12,352 bases of DNA from Bacteroidota bacterium (GTDB taxonomy: Bacteria > Bacteroidota > Bacteroidia > Flavobacteriales > Flavobacteriaceae). Below the pieces are notes generated by a model. The model did not search any database. It had not been told where the DNA came from and saw only the letters and a program-made list of their open reading frames with translations. The stretch's first letter is position 1, and every line of letters starts with the position of its first letter. Position numbers and translations under genes: made by a program. Of the stretch, positions 6,887 through 12,352 are shown piece by piece. The stretch spans positions 1-12,352 of the forward strand of contig JAEYZX010000048.1 in assembly GCA_023427845.1 (NCBI GenBank), written 5' to 3'.

Positions 6887-7571
6887 AATTAATTGTATTC
6901 TCAAATTCACGGGGAGAAATGGCATTAACTACATCATATTCGCCGATTTTTGTCCGCCGCAGCGCCGTTAGATGCGCACCCGATTGCAACGCCCTGCCAA
7001 AATCATACGCAAGTGAGCGAATATAAGTTCCTTTGCTGCATACCACGCGAAAATCGACTTCAGGAAGTGCGATGCGTGTGATTTCAAATTCGTGTATGGT
7101 AGTTTTTCGAGAGGCGATTTCGATCGATTCGCCCGCGCGTGCGTGTTCGTAAAGCCGTTTGCCGTCTTTTTTTATTGCCGAGAAAATCGGTGGTTTCTGA
7201 TCGATCTCGCCTATGAATTGTGAAGTTGTTTGTTTGATCAATTCCTCATTGATATGGCCGGTTGCAAAGGTCTGATCGATTTCGGTTTCGAGATCGTACG
7301 ATGGTGTAGTCGCGCCAATATAAAAAGTTCCGGTATATTCTTTTTGCTGGCCCTGAAGTTCCGAAATTCTTTTAGTGAATTTTCCGGTGCATACGATCAG
7401 CAATCCCGATGCAAGTGGATCGAGCGTGCCGGCATGGCCGATCTTTATTTTTTTTAATCCGAGTTTGCTTTTGAGCAGCCATTTCATTTTGTTGACGGCC
7501 TGGAATGACGTCCAATGCAACGGCTTGTCGATCAGCAGGATTTGCCCGTTTTGAAAATCTTCGGCAGTCAT
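6885..7571 (-). CDS. truB: tRNA pseudouridine-55 synthase TruB
   Basis: TruB isomerises U55 in the T-loop of tRNAs to pseudouridine. The protein is 228 aa, compact but typical for Bacteroidota, where the C-terminal PUA domain is reduced or absent. Motif I is GQILLIDKPLHWTSFQAVNKMKW (9-31). The catalytic motif is GHAGTLDPLASGLL (45-58), with D51 as the nucleophile. Further conserved segments are KEYTG (76-80), IGEIDQKPPIFSAIKKDGKRLYE (about 119-141) and the VCSKGTYIRSLAYDFG block in the C-terminal third. Its ATG overlaps the uppP stop as TAATG, so it is almost certainly translated by coupling. It is the last gene of the ftsX-DUF3098-uppP-truB unit and converges on the thioredoxin-like gene. 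Confidence 0.96.
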   Translation of the reverse strand: MTAEDFQNGQILLIDKPLHWTSFQAVNKMKWLLKSKLGLKKIKIGHAGTLDPLASGLLIVCTGKFTKRISELQGQQKEYTGTFYIGATTPSYDLETEIDQTFATGHINEELIKQTTSQFIGEIDQKPPIFSAIKKDGKRLYEHARAGESIEIASRKTTIHEFEITRIALPEVDFRVVCSKGTYIRSLAYDFGRALQSGAHLTALRRTKIGEYDVVNAISPREFENTIN

Positions 7572-8368
7572 TAAATTACGGTAAGTTGCTGGATGAAGAA
7601 GTGGATCACCAGGATAGCGAGTCCGGCGGCGATTCGGTAATAGCCAAAAATCTTGAACCCGTTGCGGTTCAGGTATCCGATGAATGATTTGATCGCGAGT
7701 AGTGCCACTATGAATCCGACGACGTTTCCGATAATCAGCAGGTTGACCTGCTCGTCAGACAACACAAAACCGTCCTTGTAATAGTCGTAACATTTTTTTG
7801 CAGTTGCGCCAAGCATTGTGGGAACGGCGAGAAAAAATGAGAATTCGGCCGCCGTTTTTCGTGACAGTTTCTGCGACATTCCGCCTACGATGCTCGCGCC
7901 GCTTCGTGAAACTCCGGGAATCATCGCGAGGCATTGGAACATCCCGATTTTGAACGCGGTCGAATACGATATGTCGTTGCCTTTTCCGGTGTCGTTTGCC
8001 TCAACAAACCAATCGTCGACTTTTAGAAGTATGATTCCTCCGAGCACCAGCGATATTGCTACCGTAACCGGATTTTCAAGCAGTGCATCAATATAGTCGC
8101 CCAGTAGTAAACCGAGCACCACTGCCGGAAGGAACGCTACAAGCAACTTAAAATAAAAATCTACCGACTGAAAAAACCGTTTGAAGTACAACACCACAAC
8201 CGACAAAATCGCGCCGAGTTGGATAACGATCGTAAAAAGTTTGGTGAAATCGTCCTGGGCAATCCCAAAAAACGATGATGCGATGATCATGTGTCCGGTT
8301 GAGGAAACGGGAAGAAATTCGGTTAGGCCTTCAATAATGGCAAGAACAATGGCTTGTAGTGTATTCAT
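7571..8368 (-). CDS. uppP: Undecaprenyl-diphosphatase UppP (BacA family)
   Basis: UppP is an integral membrane phosphatase that converts undecaprenyl diphosphate to the monophosphate lipid carrier needed for peptidoglycan and other envelope glycans; overexpression gives bacitracin resistance in other bacteria. The protein is 265 aa with multiple transmembrane helices, the family norm. The two catalytic signatures are present: EGLTEFLPVSSTGHM (13-27, the glutamate-rich box) and PGVSRSGASI (151-160, with R155), followed by KTAAEFSFFLAVPTM (171-185). The start at 8368 gives the canonical MNTLQAIVLAIIEGLTEF N-terminus. It lies 58 nt after the DUF3098 stop, in a spacer that holds heptamer array 3, and overlaps truB by 1 nt. 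Confidence 0.96.
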   Translation of the reverse strand: MNTLQAIVLAIIEGLTEFLPVSSTGHMIIASSFFGIAQDDFTKLFTIVIQLGAILSVVVLYFKRFFQSVDFYFKLLVAFLPAVVLGLLLGDYIDALLENPVTVAISLVLGGIILLKVDDWFVEANDTGKGNDISYSTAFKIGMFQCLAMIPGVSRSGASIVGGMSQKLSRKTAAEFSFFLAVPTMLGATAKKCYDYYKDGFVLSDEQVNLLIIGNVVGFIVALLAIKSFIGYLNRNGFKIFGYYRIAAGLAILVIHFFIQQLTVI

Positions 8369-8386
8369 TAAAATCTTTGATTGCCG

Positions 8387-8421
8387 GCTTAGCTGTCGGC
8401 GGTCAGCGTTCAGCAGTCAGC
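8387..8421 (-). repeat. Heptanucleotide tandem array 3 (NKTCAGC)
   Basis: Five 7-nt units in register on the plus strand: GCTTAGC, TGTCGGC, GGTCAGC, GTTCAGC, AGTCAGC. The array lies in the 58-nt spacer between DUF3098 and uppP, 18 nt upstream of the uppP ATG. A related but non-heptameric trace, AGCGTTGATC followed by AGCGTTGG, lies upstream of frr near 5067-5084. Confidence 0.8.
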
Positions 8422-8426
8422 GGGGA

Positions 8427-8675
8427 TTAGTTTTTTTGTTTATTGGGATTTTTCAAAATGGAGTAAATCGTGATTCCGAAACCAAGCAGCACTAGTGTTG
8501 GCGCGAGCCTTATTCTCCTGAAATTAAAAATGTCTTCACTAAAAACATTAGGGTCGGTGCTTCCGCCACCTGCCATCAGGATGAATCCCAACGCGATAAC
8601 CACCATGCCAACAAGCAATATCTTGTAGTTGCTGTTTTCGAAAAGGAAATCTTTTTTCTGCTCGTTGTTTTTCAT
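8427..8675 (-). CDS. DUF3098 small membrane protein
   Basis: This 82-aa protein has two hydrophobic helices: residues about 18-36 (KILLVGMVVIALGFILMAGG) and 57-74 (LAPTLVLLGFGITIYSIL). They are separated by a loop with the segment DPNVFSEDIFNFRRIRLAP, and both ends are short and charged. This matches the DUF3098 family, found in Bacteroidota. Its function is unknown. Its position between ftsX and uppP on one strand suggests a link to cell division or lipid-carrier recycling, but that is inference from context. The start codon is directly preceded by heptamer array 4 (array edge 3 nt before the ATG), with no Shine-Dalgarno. Confidence 0.88.
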   Translation of the reverse strand: MKNNEQKKDFLFENSNYKILLVGMVVIALGFILMAGGGSTDPNVFSEDIFNFRRIRLAPTLVLLGFGITIYSILKNPNKQKN

Positions 8676-8678
8676 TTG

Positions 8679-8720
8679 GTTTACAGTTTACAGTTAACGG
8701 TTTACGGTTTACGGTTTACA
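8679..8720 (-). repeat. Heptanucleotide tandem array 4 (GTTTACR)
   Basis: Six 7-nt units in strict register on the plus strand: GTTTACA twice, GTTAACG, GTTTACG twice, GTTTACA, then a partial GTTTGG. It lies in the 108-nt ftsX-DUF3098 spacer. On the coding strand it ends 3 nt before the DUF3098 ATG, so it makes up the whole ribosome-contact region of that start. Confidence 0.93.
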
Positions 8721-8783
8721 GTTTGGTCGTTATTGGGTTTCACCACATTGCCACTCTAATCCCTTATGCCTTTTCCCTAACCC

Positions 8784-9659
8784 CTAATACAAATCATCCG
8801 TCCGCAAGTTCAAAAACCGCTGCGTCGCGATAAAAGTGCTGATCCAGGTAATTAAGATTCCGACAACGATCACGCCGAGTAAAACCAGTCCAACCATCAT
8901 TTCATCTTCCATGATTCCGAGGTTCGGGAAATTGGTTTCCACATAATAAAGTACGCCCATCAAAGCCAAAACGGCAAGAACGGAGCCAATGATTCCAAGG
9001 CGAATGCTTTTCCAGATAAATGGTTTTCGGATAAATGATTTCGTCGCGCCCACCATCTGCATGGTTTTGATGATAAACCGATTCGAATGTATCGAAAGCC
9101 GCATCGAGCTGTTGATCAGCAATACTGCCACAAGCGCCAAAAATCCGCTGATGATCAAAATCCACATCGTGATGCGTTGCACGTTGTCGTTTACAAGGTC
9201 AACAAGTTGTTTGTCATAAACGATATCGGCAACCATTGCATTCTTTCGCAGCCTGTTTTCAACCTTCGCAATGCTGTCGTTCATCACATATTCGGCGCGA
9301 AGATGGATGTCGAACGAATTCTGCAGCGGATTTTCGCCCAAAAACTGCATAAAATCTTCGCCAATCACCTCTTTGTGCTCCTTGGCGGCCTGTTCCTTGC
9401 TTACGTATACAAAATCTTTCGCGAACCGTGCCGTTTTCAATTCCTCGCCAAAGGCAGTCAACGTCGAATCGGATGCCTCATTTTTGAAGAACACCGTCAT
9501 CGCAATCTCCTCCTTGAAGTCGTCCGATAATTTCTTCGAATTCACGATGAAAAGCCCGAGTATGCCCAATAAAAAAAGTACCAGGAAAACACTCAGGACA
9601 ACCGAAAAATAAGAGGAAATTAATCTGCGTTTTTGAAATCTGTCGAACTTCGAACTCAT
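8784..9659 (-). CDS. ftsX: Cell-division ABC transporter-like permease FtsX
   Basis: FtsX is the membrane partner of the FtsE ATPase. The complex does not transport; it activates septal peptidoglycan hydrolases through a periplasmic domain. The 291-aa protein has the standard layout: cytoplasmic N-terminus, TM1 about 16-39, an extracytoplasmic domain about 40-162, TM2 about 163-185, TM3 about 221-240 and TM4 about 255-277. The conserved cytoplasmic block IIKTMQMVGATKSFIRKPF (196-214) is the FtsX signature. The start MSSKFDRFQKRRLISSYFS is typical of Bacteroidota FtsX. ftsE is not adjacent, which is common in this phylum. It heads the ftsX-DUF3098-uppP-truB unit and diverges from leuS. I found no confident promoter for it in the 360-bp intergenic region. 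Confidence 0.95.
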   Translation of the reverse strand: MSSKFDRFQKRRLISSYFSVVLSVFLVLFLLGILGLFIVNSKKLSDDFKEEIAMTVFFKNEASDSTLTAFGEELKTARFAKDFVYVSKEQAAKEHKEVIGEDFMQFLGENPLQNSFDIHLRAEYVMNDSIAKVENRLRKNAMVADIVYDKQLVDLVNDNVQRITMWILIISGFLALVAVLLINSSMRLSIHSNRFIIKTMQMVGATKSFIRKPFIWKSIRLGIIGSVLAVLALMGVLYYVETNFPNLGIMEDEMMVGLVLLGVIVVGILITWISTFIATQRFLNLRTDDLY

Positions 9660-9726
9660 AAGTGGCTGGAATTTGGCGTAAAAATAATAAAGAAAATCTT
9701 TAATAGCAGTTTATAACGTCCAAAGT

Positions 9727-9756
9727 TTTGACATTAGTGCAATAAGCGTAAATTTG
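9727..9756 (+). promoter_or_regulatory. leuS promoter (Bacteroidota type)
   Basis: TTTG (9727-9730) and TAAATTTG (9749-9756) are separated by 18 nt. The downstream element fits the -7 consensus TAnnTTTG exactly and the spacing is within the reported range for Flavobacterium. Transcription would begin near 9762, giving a leuS leader of about 258 nt. Confidence 0.75.
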
Positions 9757-9760
9757 CGTA

Positions 9761-9799
9761 CCTGAACAAAAACGAGGAGTTTTTTTCGTTTTTTTCAGG
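9761..9799 (+). other. Long A/T-rich hairpin at the start of the leuS leader
   Basis: CCTGAACAAAAACGA (9761-9775) pairs with TCGTTTTTTTCAGG (9786-9799) over 14 bp with one bulged C and a 10-nt loop. It begins almost exactly at the predicted transcription start. Its 3' arm shares TCAGG with the start of element copy B, so the hairpin and the element cannot both fold fully. No independent U-tract follows, so it is not an obvious terminator. Confidence 0.55.
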
Positions 9800-9881
9800 A
9801 GCTAATCCCGCTTTCGGCTTTATCTTTTTGTTGCCTTGCTGGCGCCGGACAACAAAAAGGATATCGCCTCTATCGGGGCTA
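9795..9881 (+). repeat. Dispersed palindromic element, copy B (leuS leader)
   Basis: It begins TCAGGAGCTAATCCCG and ends TATCGGGGCTA, closely matching copy A at 5124-5220 (minus) through both arms: TTTATCTTTTTGTT on the left and ACAAAAAGGATATCG on the right. The central arms pair as TATCTTTTTGTTG with CAACAAAAAGGATA with one bulge. The apex, CCTTGCTGGCGCCGGA, is unrelated to that of copy A but is also GC-rich and partly self-complementary. It is in sense with leuS. Confidence 0.7.
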
Positions 9882-9890
9882 TTGGTGTCG

Positions 9891-9918
9891 GGTACATGGT
9901 ACAAGGTTCAGGGCCCAG
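9891..9918 (+). repeat. Heptanucleotide tandem array 5 (GGTWCAN)
   Basis: Four 7-nt units in register: GGTACAT, GGTACAA, GGTTCAG, GGCCCAG, then GGTTTTT. It is near-complementary to array 6: 9890-9907 can pair with 9992-10009 with one mismatch and one G-U pair, enclosing an 84-nt loop in the leuS leader. Confidence 0.8.
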
Positions 9919-9967
9919 GGTTTTTGCCAGGTATCTGCGTGCTTTAGCCATTGAATCCGTTACATGA
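9896..9967 (+). other. Possible leader ORF 1 upstream of leuS (23 codons)
   Basis: An ATG inside array 5 opens a 23-codon frame (MVQGSGPRVFARYLRALAIE...). Its TGA at 9965-9967 overlaps the ATG of leader ORF 2 as ATGA. It contains two leucine codons close together (YLRALA). There is no Shine-Dalgarno and no protein similarity that I recognise. An ORF this short can easily arise by chance. Confidence 0.2.
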
Positions 9968-10023
9968 ATTTAACTGTAAATATAACCGTGCACCTTGTAC
10001 CGTGCACCCTGTACCCATCATGA
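9964..10023 (+). other. Possible leader ORF 2 upstream of leuS (19 codons)
   Basis: The ATG at 9964 opens a frame encoding MNLTVNITVHLVPCTLYPS. Its TGA at 10021-10023 overlaps the leuS ATG as ATGA. Seven of its 19 residues are leucine, valine or isoleucine, including three leucine codons (TTA, CTT, CTG), as in branched-chain leader peptides. However, its second half is simply a translation of array 6. It is unproven, and interesting mainly for the overlap geometry. Confidence 0.25.
9987..10014 (+). repeat. Heptanucleotide tandem array 6 (CNTGYAC)
   Basis: Four 7-nt units in register: CGTGCAC, CTTGTAC, CGTGCAC, CCTGTAC. This also reads as a 14-nt direct repeat. It ends 5 nt before the leuS ATG and so replaces any Shine-Dalgarno. 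It is inverted relative to array 5. Confidence 0.85.
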
Positions 10024-12352
10024 ACTACAACCCACAAGAAATAGAAGCCCGCTGGCAAAAATACTGGGCCGAAAACAAAACTTTCGCCGCGTCCAATCAT
10101 TCCGATAAACCAAAATATTACGTACTCGACATGTTCCCGTATCCATCAGGCGCCGGCCTGCACGTGGGGCATCCGCTGGGATACATCGCCTCCGATATTT
10201 ATGCGCGCTATAAACGCCACCGCGGTTTCAACGTACTGCATCCGCAAGGGTACGACAGCTTCGGACTTCCGGCCGAGCAGTATGCGATCCAAACCGGGCA
10301 GCATCCTGATAAAACCACCAGGGAAAACATCGCACGCTATCGCCAGCAACTTGACCGCATCGGGTTTTCATTCGATTGGGATCGTGAGGTACGCACCTCC
10401 GACGCCGATTATTATAAATGGACGCAATGGATTTTTATCCAATTGTTCAATTCATGGTACAATAAAGTGACCGACAAGGCCGAAAGCATCTGCACGCTGA
10501 TCATGAAATTTGAGGAGAACGGAAATGAAAACGTACAGGCGGTTTGCGGCGAAAATGTTGAAATCTTTACAGCCGAGCAATGGAATTCGTTTTCCGAAAT
10601 CCGAAAAGAACAACTATTGCTGCAATACCGACTGACGTATTTGGCCGAGACCGAAGTCAATTGGTGCCCGGGGCTCGGAACCGTACTTGCGAACGACGAA
10701 ATCGTAAATGGTGTTTCGGAACGCGGCGGCTTTCCGGTTATCCGCAAAAAAATGACGCAGTGGAGCATGCGGATCTCCGCTTATGCCGAAAGGCTTTTGC
10801 AGGGACTCAACGCAATCGACTGGACGCCCGCACTCAAAGATTCACAAACCAACTGGATCGGAAAATCGGTTGGCGCAATGGTCACCTTCCGCATCATGCC
10901 CGAAGATCCCGAGGAAACTCCGATCCCGGTTGCTGTTTTTACGACACGTCCCGATACGATATTTGGTGTCACGTTCATGACTTTGGCGCCCGAGCACGAA
11001 CTCGTTTCCATCATCACGACACCCGAACAAAAAGAAGCTGTGGAACGTTATGTTGAAGCCACCGCAAAACGATCGGAACGTGAACGTATGGCCGATGTGA
11101 AAAGCATATCGGGTGTTTTCACCGGAGCTTATGCCGAACATCCGTTTACAAAAGAACCGATCCCGGTTTGGATAGGCGACTATGTATTGGCGGGTTACGG
11201 AACAGGCGCAGTGATGGCGGTTCCGTGCGGAGACGAGCGCGATTATGCGTTTGCGAATCATTTCAATATCCCGATCAAGAATATTTTTGACAATGTCGAT
11301 ATTTCGGAACAGGCGTATGGTTCAAAAGACAATGTTGTTCTGGCAAATTCGATGTTCCTGAACGGACTCGACTATAAAGAAGGAACCAAAAAGGCGATCG
11401 AAGAACTCGAGCGGCTTGAAGCCGGTTACAGCAAGACGAATTACCGTTTGCGCGACGCCGTTTTTTCACGTCAGCGCTATTGGGGCGAGCCATTTCCGGT
11501 GTATTATGTAAACGGGCTGCCACAAATGATCGATCCGAAACACCTGCCGATACGTTTGCCGGAAGTCGAAAAATACCTGCCAACCGAAGACGGTCTTCCG
11601 CCATTGGGAAATGCAGCTACATGGGCATGGGATACAGTAAAAAGTGCAGTGGTCGGTTCGCAATTGATCGACAACAGAACCGTATTTCCGCTTGAATTGA
11701 ATACGATGCCGGGCTGGGCCGGAAGTTCGTGGTATTGGTTGCGTTATATGGACCCGCATAATGAGGAGGAATTTGTTTCGAACGAAGCCGAGGTCTATTG
11801 GCAGAACGTCGATTTGTACATCGGCGGTAGCGAACATGCAACCGGACATTTACTGTATTCGCGTTTCTGGAACAAATTTTTATACGATCGCGGATTTATA
11901 AACAACGACGAGCCATTCAAAAAACTGATCAACCAGGGAATGATTTTGGGTATGAGTGCGTTTGTTTACCGAGTTGAAGGCACGAACACATTTGTTTCAA
12001 AAAATAAAATTGAAGGACGAACGGTACAACCGATTCATGCCGATGTATCATTTGTGAATGCTTCGGACGAACTTAACATTGAAGCGTTCAAAAATTGGCG
12101 CGAAGATTTCGCAAATGCCGAATTCATTACCGAAGACAACGGTAAATTCATCGTTTCGCGCGAAGTTGAGAAAATGTCTAAATCGAAATACAATGTCGTG
12201 ACCCCGGATGACATTTGCGCCGAATATGGTGCCGATACGCTGCGTTTGTACGAAATGTTCCTCGGACCGCTTGAGCAGGCAAAACCTTGGAACACCGCCG
12301 GAATCACAGGTGTCTTCGGATTTTTGAAAAAACTGTGGAAACTGTATTTTGA
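10020..12352 (+). CDS. leuS: Leucyl-tRNA synthetase, 3'-truncated by window edge
   Basis: LeuRS charges tRNA-Leu with leucine in the cytoplasm. The ATG at 10020 starts MNYNPQEIEARWQKYW, the canonical N-terminus; 777 codons are visible of an expected 920-950. Class I signatures are PYPSGAGLHVGHPLGY with HVGH at 48-51 and EKMSKSKYN with KMSKS at 718-722. The CP1 editing domain shows the threonine-rich TTRPDTIFG (308-316) and GTGAVMAVPCGDERDY (394-409), which holds the conserved editing aspartate. Residues about 148-204 (YNKVTDKAES... to LLLQYRL) are an insertion that I recognise as typical of Bacteroidota enzymes. After NWCP (214-217) the usual zinc-binding CxxC is replaced by VSERGG, so the zinc-1 cluster appears lost. 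It has its own promoter and a long structured leader. Confidence 0.97.
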   Translation, partial: MNYNPQEIEARWQKYWAENKTFAASNHSDKPKYYVLDMFPYPSGAGLHVGHPLGYIASDIYARYKRHRGFNVLHPQGYDSFGLPAEQYAIQTGQHPDKTTRENIARYRQQLDRIGFSFDWDREVRTSDADYYKWTQWIFIQLFNSWYNKVTDKAESICTLIMKFEENGNENVQAVCGENVEIFTAEQWNSFSEIRKEQLLLQYRLTYLAETEVNWCPGLGTVLANDEIVNGVSERGGFPVIRKKMTQWSMRISAYAERLLQGLNAIDWTPALKDSQTNWIGKSVGAMVTFRIMPEDPEETPIPVAVFTTRPDTIFGVTFMTLAPEHELVSIITTPEQKEAVERYVEATAKRSERERMADVKSISGVFTGAYAEHPFTKEPIPVWIGDYVLAGYGTGAVMAVPCGDERDYAFANHFNIPIKNIFDNVDISEQAYGSKDNVVLANSMFLNGLDYKEGTKKAIEELERLEAGYSKTNYRLRDAVFSRQRYWGEPFPVYYVNGLPQMIDPKHLPIRLPEVEKYLPTEDGLPPLGNAATWAWDTVKSAVVGSQLIDNRTVFPLELNTMPGWAGSSWYWLRYMDPHNEEEFVSNEAEVYWQNVDLYIGGSEHATGHLLYSRFWNKFLYDRGFINNDEPFKKLINQGMILGMSAFVYRVEGTNTFVSKNKIEGRTVQPIHADVSFVNASDELNIEAFKNWREDFANAEFITEDNGKFIVSREVEKMSKSKYNVVTPDDICAEYGADTLRLYEMFLGPLEQAKPWNTAGITGVFGFLKKLWKLYF

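Larger units (their letters stand above)
9660..10019. other. Divergent ftsX/leuS intergenic region
   Basis: This 360-bp stretch holds no conventional gene. In order along the plus strand it contains an AT-rich ftsX-proximal part, a leuS promoter (9727-9756), an A/T-rich hairpin (9761-9799), palindromic element copy B (9795-9881), heptamer array 5 (9891-9918), a plain segment, and heptamer array 6 (9987-10014) ending 5 nt before the leuS ATG. Two very short ORFs overlap the last third. Confidence 0.8.

Noticed and set aside
9660..9748. ftsX promoter on the minus strand
   Set aside because: Only a one-mismatch TATTTTTA without a correctly spaced TTTG was found; not enough to call.
9761..10019. 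T-box or other known riboswitch in the leuS leader
   Set aside because: I see no T-box antiterminator bulge sequence or specifier-loop architecture, and T-boxes are not expected in Bacteroidota.
10580..11056. Open frames of over 100 codons inside leuS on both strands
   Set aside because: The leuS frame is continuous with HIGH, editing and KMSKS motifs throughout, so these are shadows.
1..12352. Defence island, secretion system, biosynthetic cluster or mobile element
   Set aside because: All recognised genes are housekeeping or common membrane proteins; no nuclease, transposase, integrase or toxin-antitoxin pair is visible.

Overview
The window looks like chromosomal DNA from a member of the Bacteroidota, most likely Flavobacteriaceae (Flavobacterium or a close relative). 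The evidence is a DUF5686 outer-membrane protein, a DUF3098 protein beside ftsX and uppP, a Bacteroidota-style LeuRS insertion, promoters of the TTTG / TAnnTTTG type, and a general lack of Shine-Dalgarno sequences. Base composition and codon use look uniform. I see no phage, plasmid, IS, CRISPR, tRNA or rRNA signal.

Layout. (1) 1-1972, plus strand: the 3' part of a CPA2-type cation:proton antiporter with a C-terminal universal-stress-like region, followed after 1 nt by a Gdx/SugE-like SMR transporter. (2) 1969-5929, minus strand: pyrH, then frr, a rho-independent terminator, and a DUF5686 protein with a CarboxypepD-regulatory-like domain. The DUF5686 gene converges on the SMR gene and their stop codons share a TTAA. 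(3) 6082-6708, plus strand: a thioredoxin-fold protein with a WCGD active-site segment, divergent from pyrH. (4) 6885-9659, minus strand: ftsX, DUF3098, uppP, truB, a cell-envelope/division cluster ending in a TAATG stop-start overlap. (5) 9660-10019: a 360-bp divergent intergenic region with a good leuS promoter and an unusually elaborate leader. (6) 10020 to the window end, plus strand: leuS, cut off at its 3' end.

The genes are mostly housekeeping: pyrimidine nucleotide supply, ribosome recycling, tRNA pseudouridylation, leucyl-tRNA charging, undecaprenyl-phosphate recycling and divisome control. I see no defence or biosynthetic system.

The intergenic DNA is the unusual part. A palindromic element of about 87-97 nt occurs twice, after pyrH and in the leuS leader, with conserved arms and unrelated apical loops. 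Six arrays of degenerate 7-nt tandem repeats, each array with its own consensus, fill four of the spacers. Two pairs of arrays are inverted and can fold into long hairpins. In the leuS leader two short ORFs are chained to each other and to leuS by ATGA overlaps.
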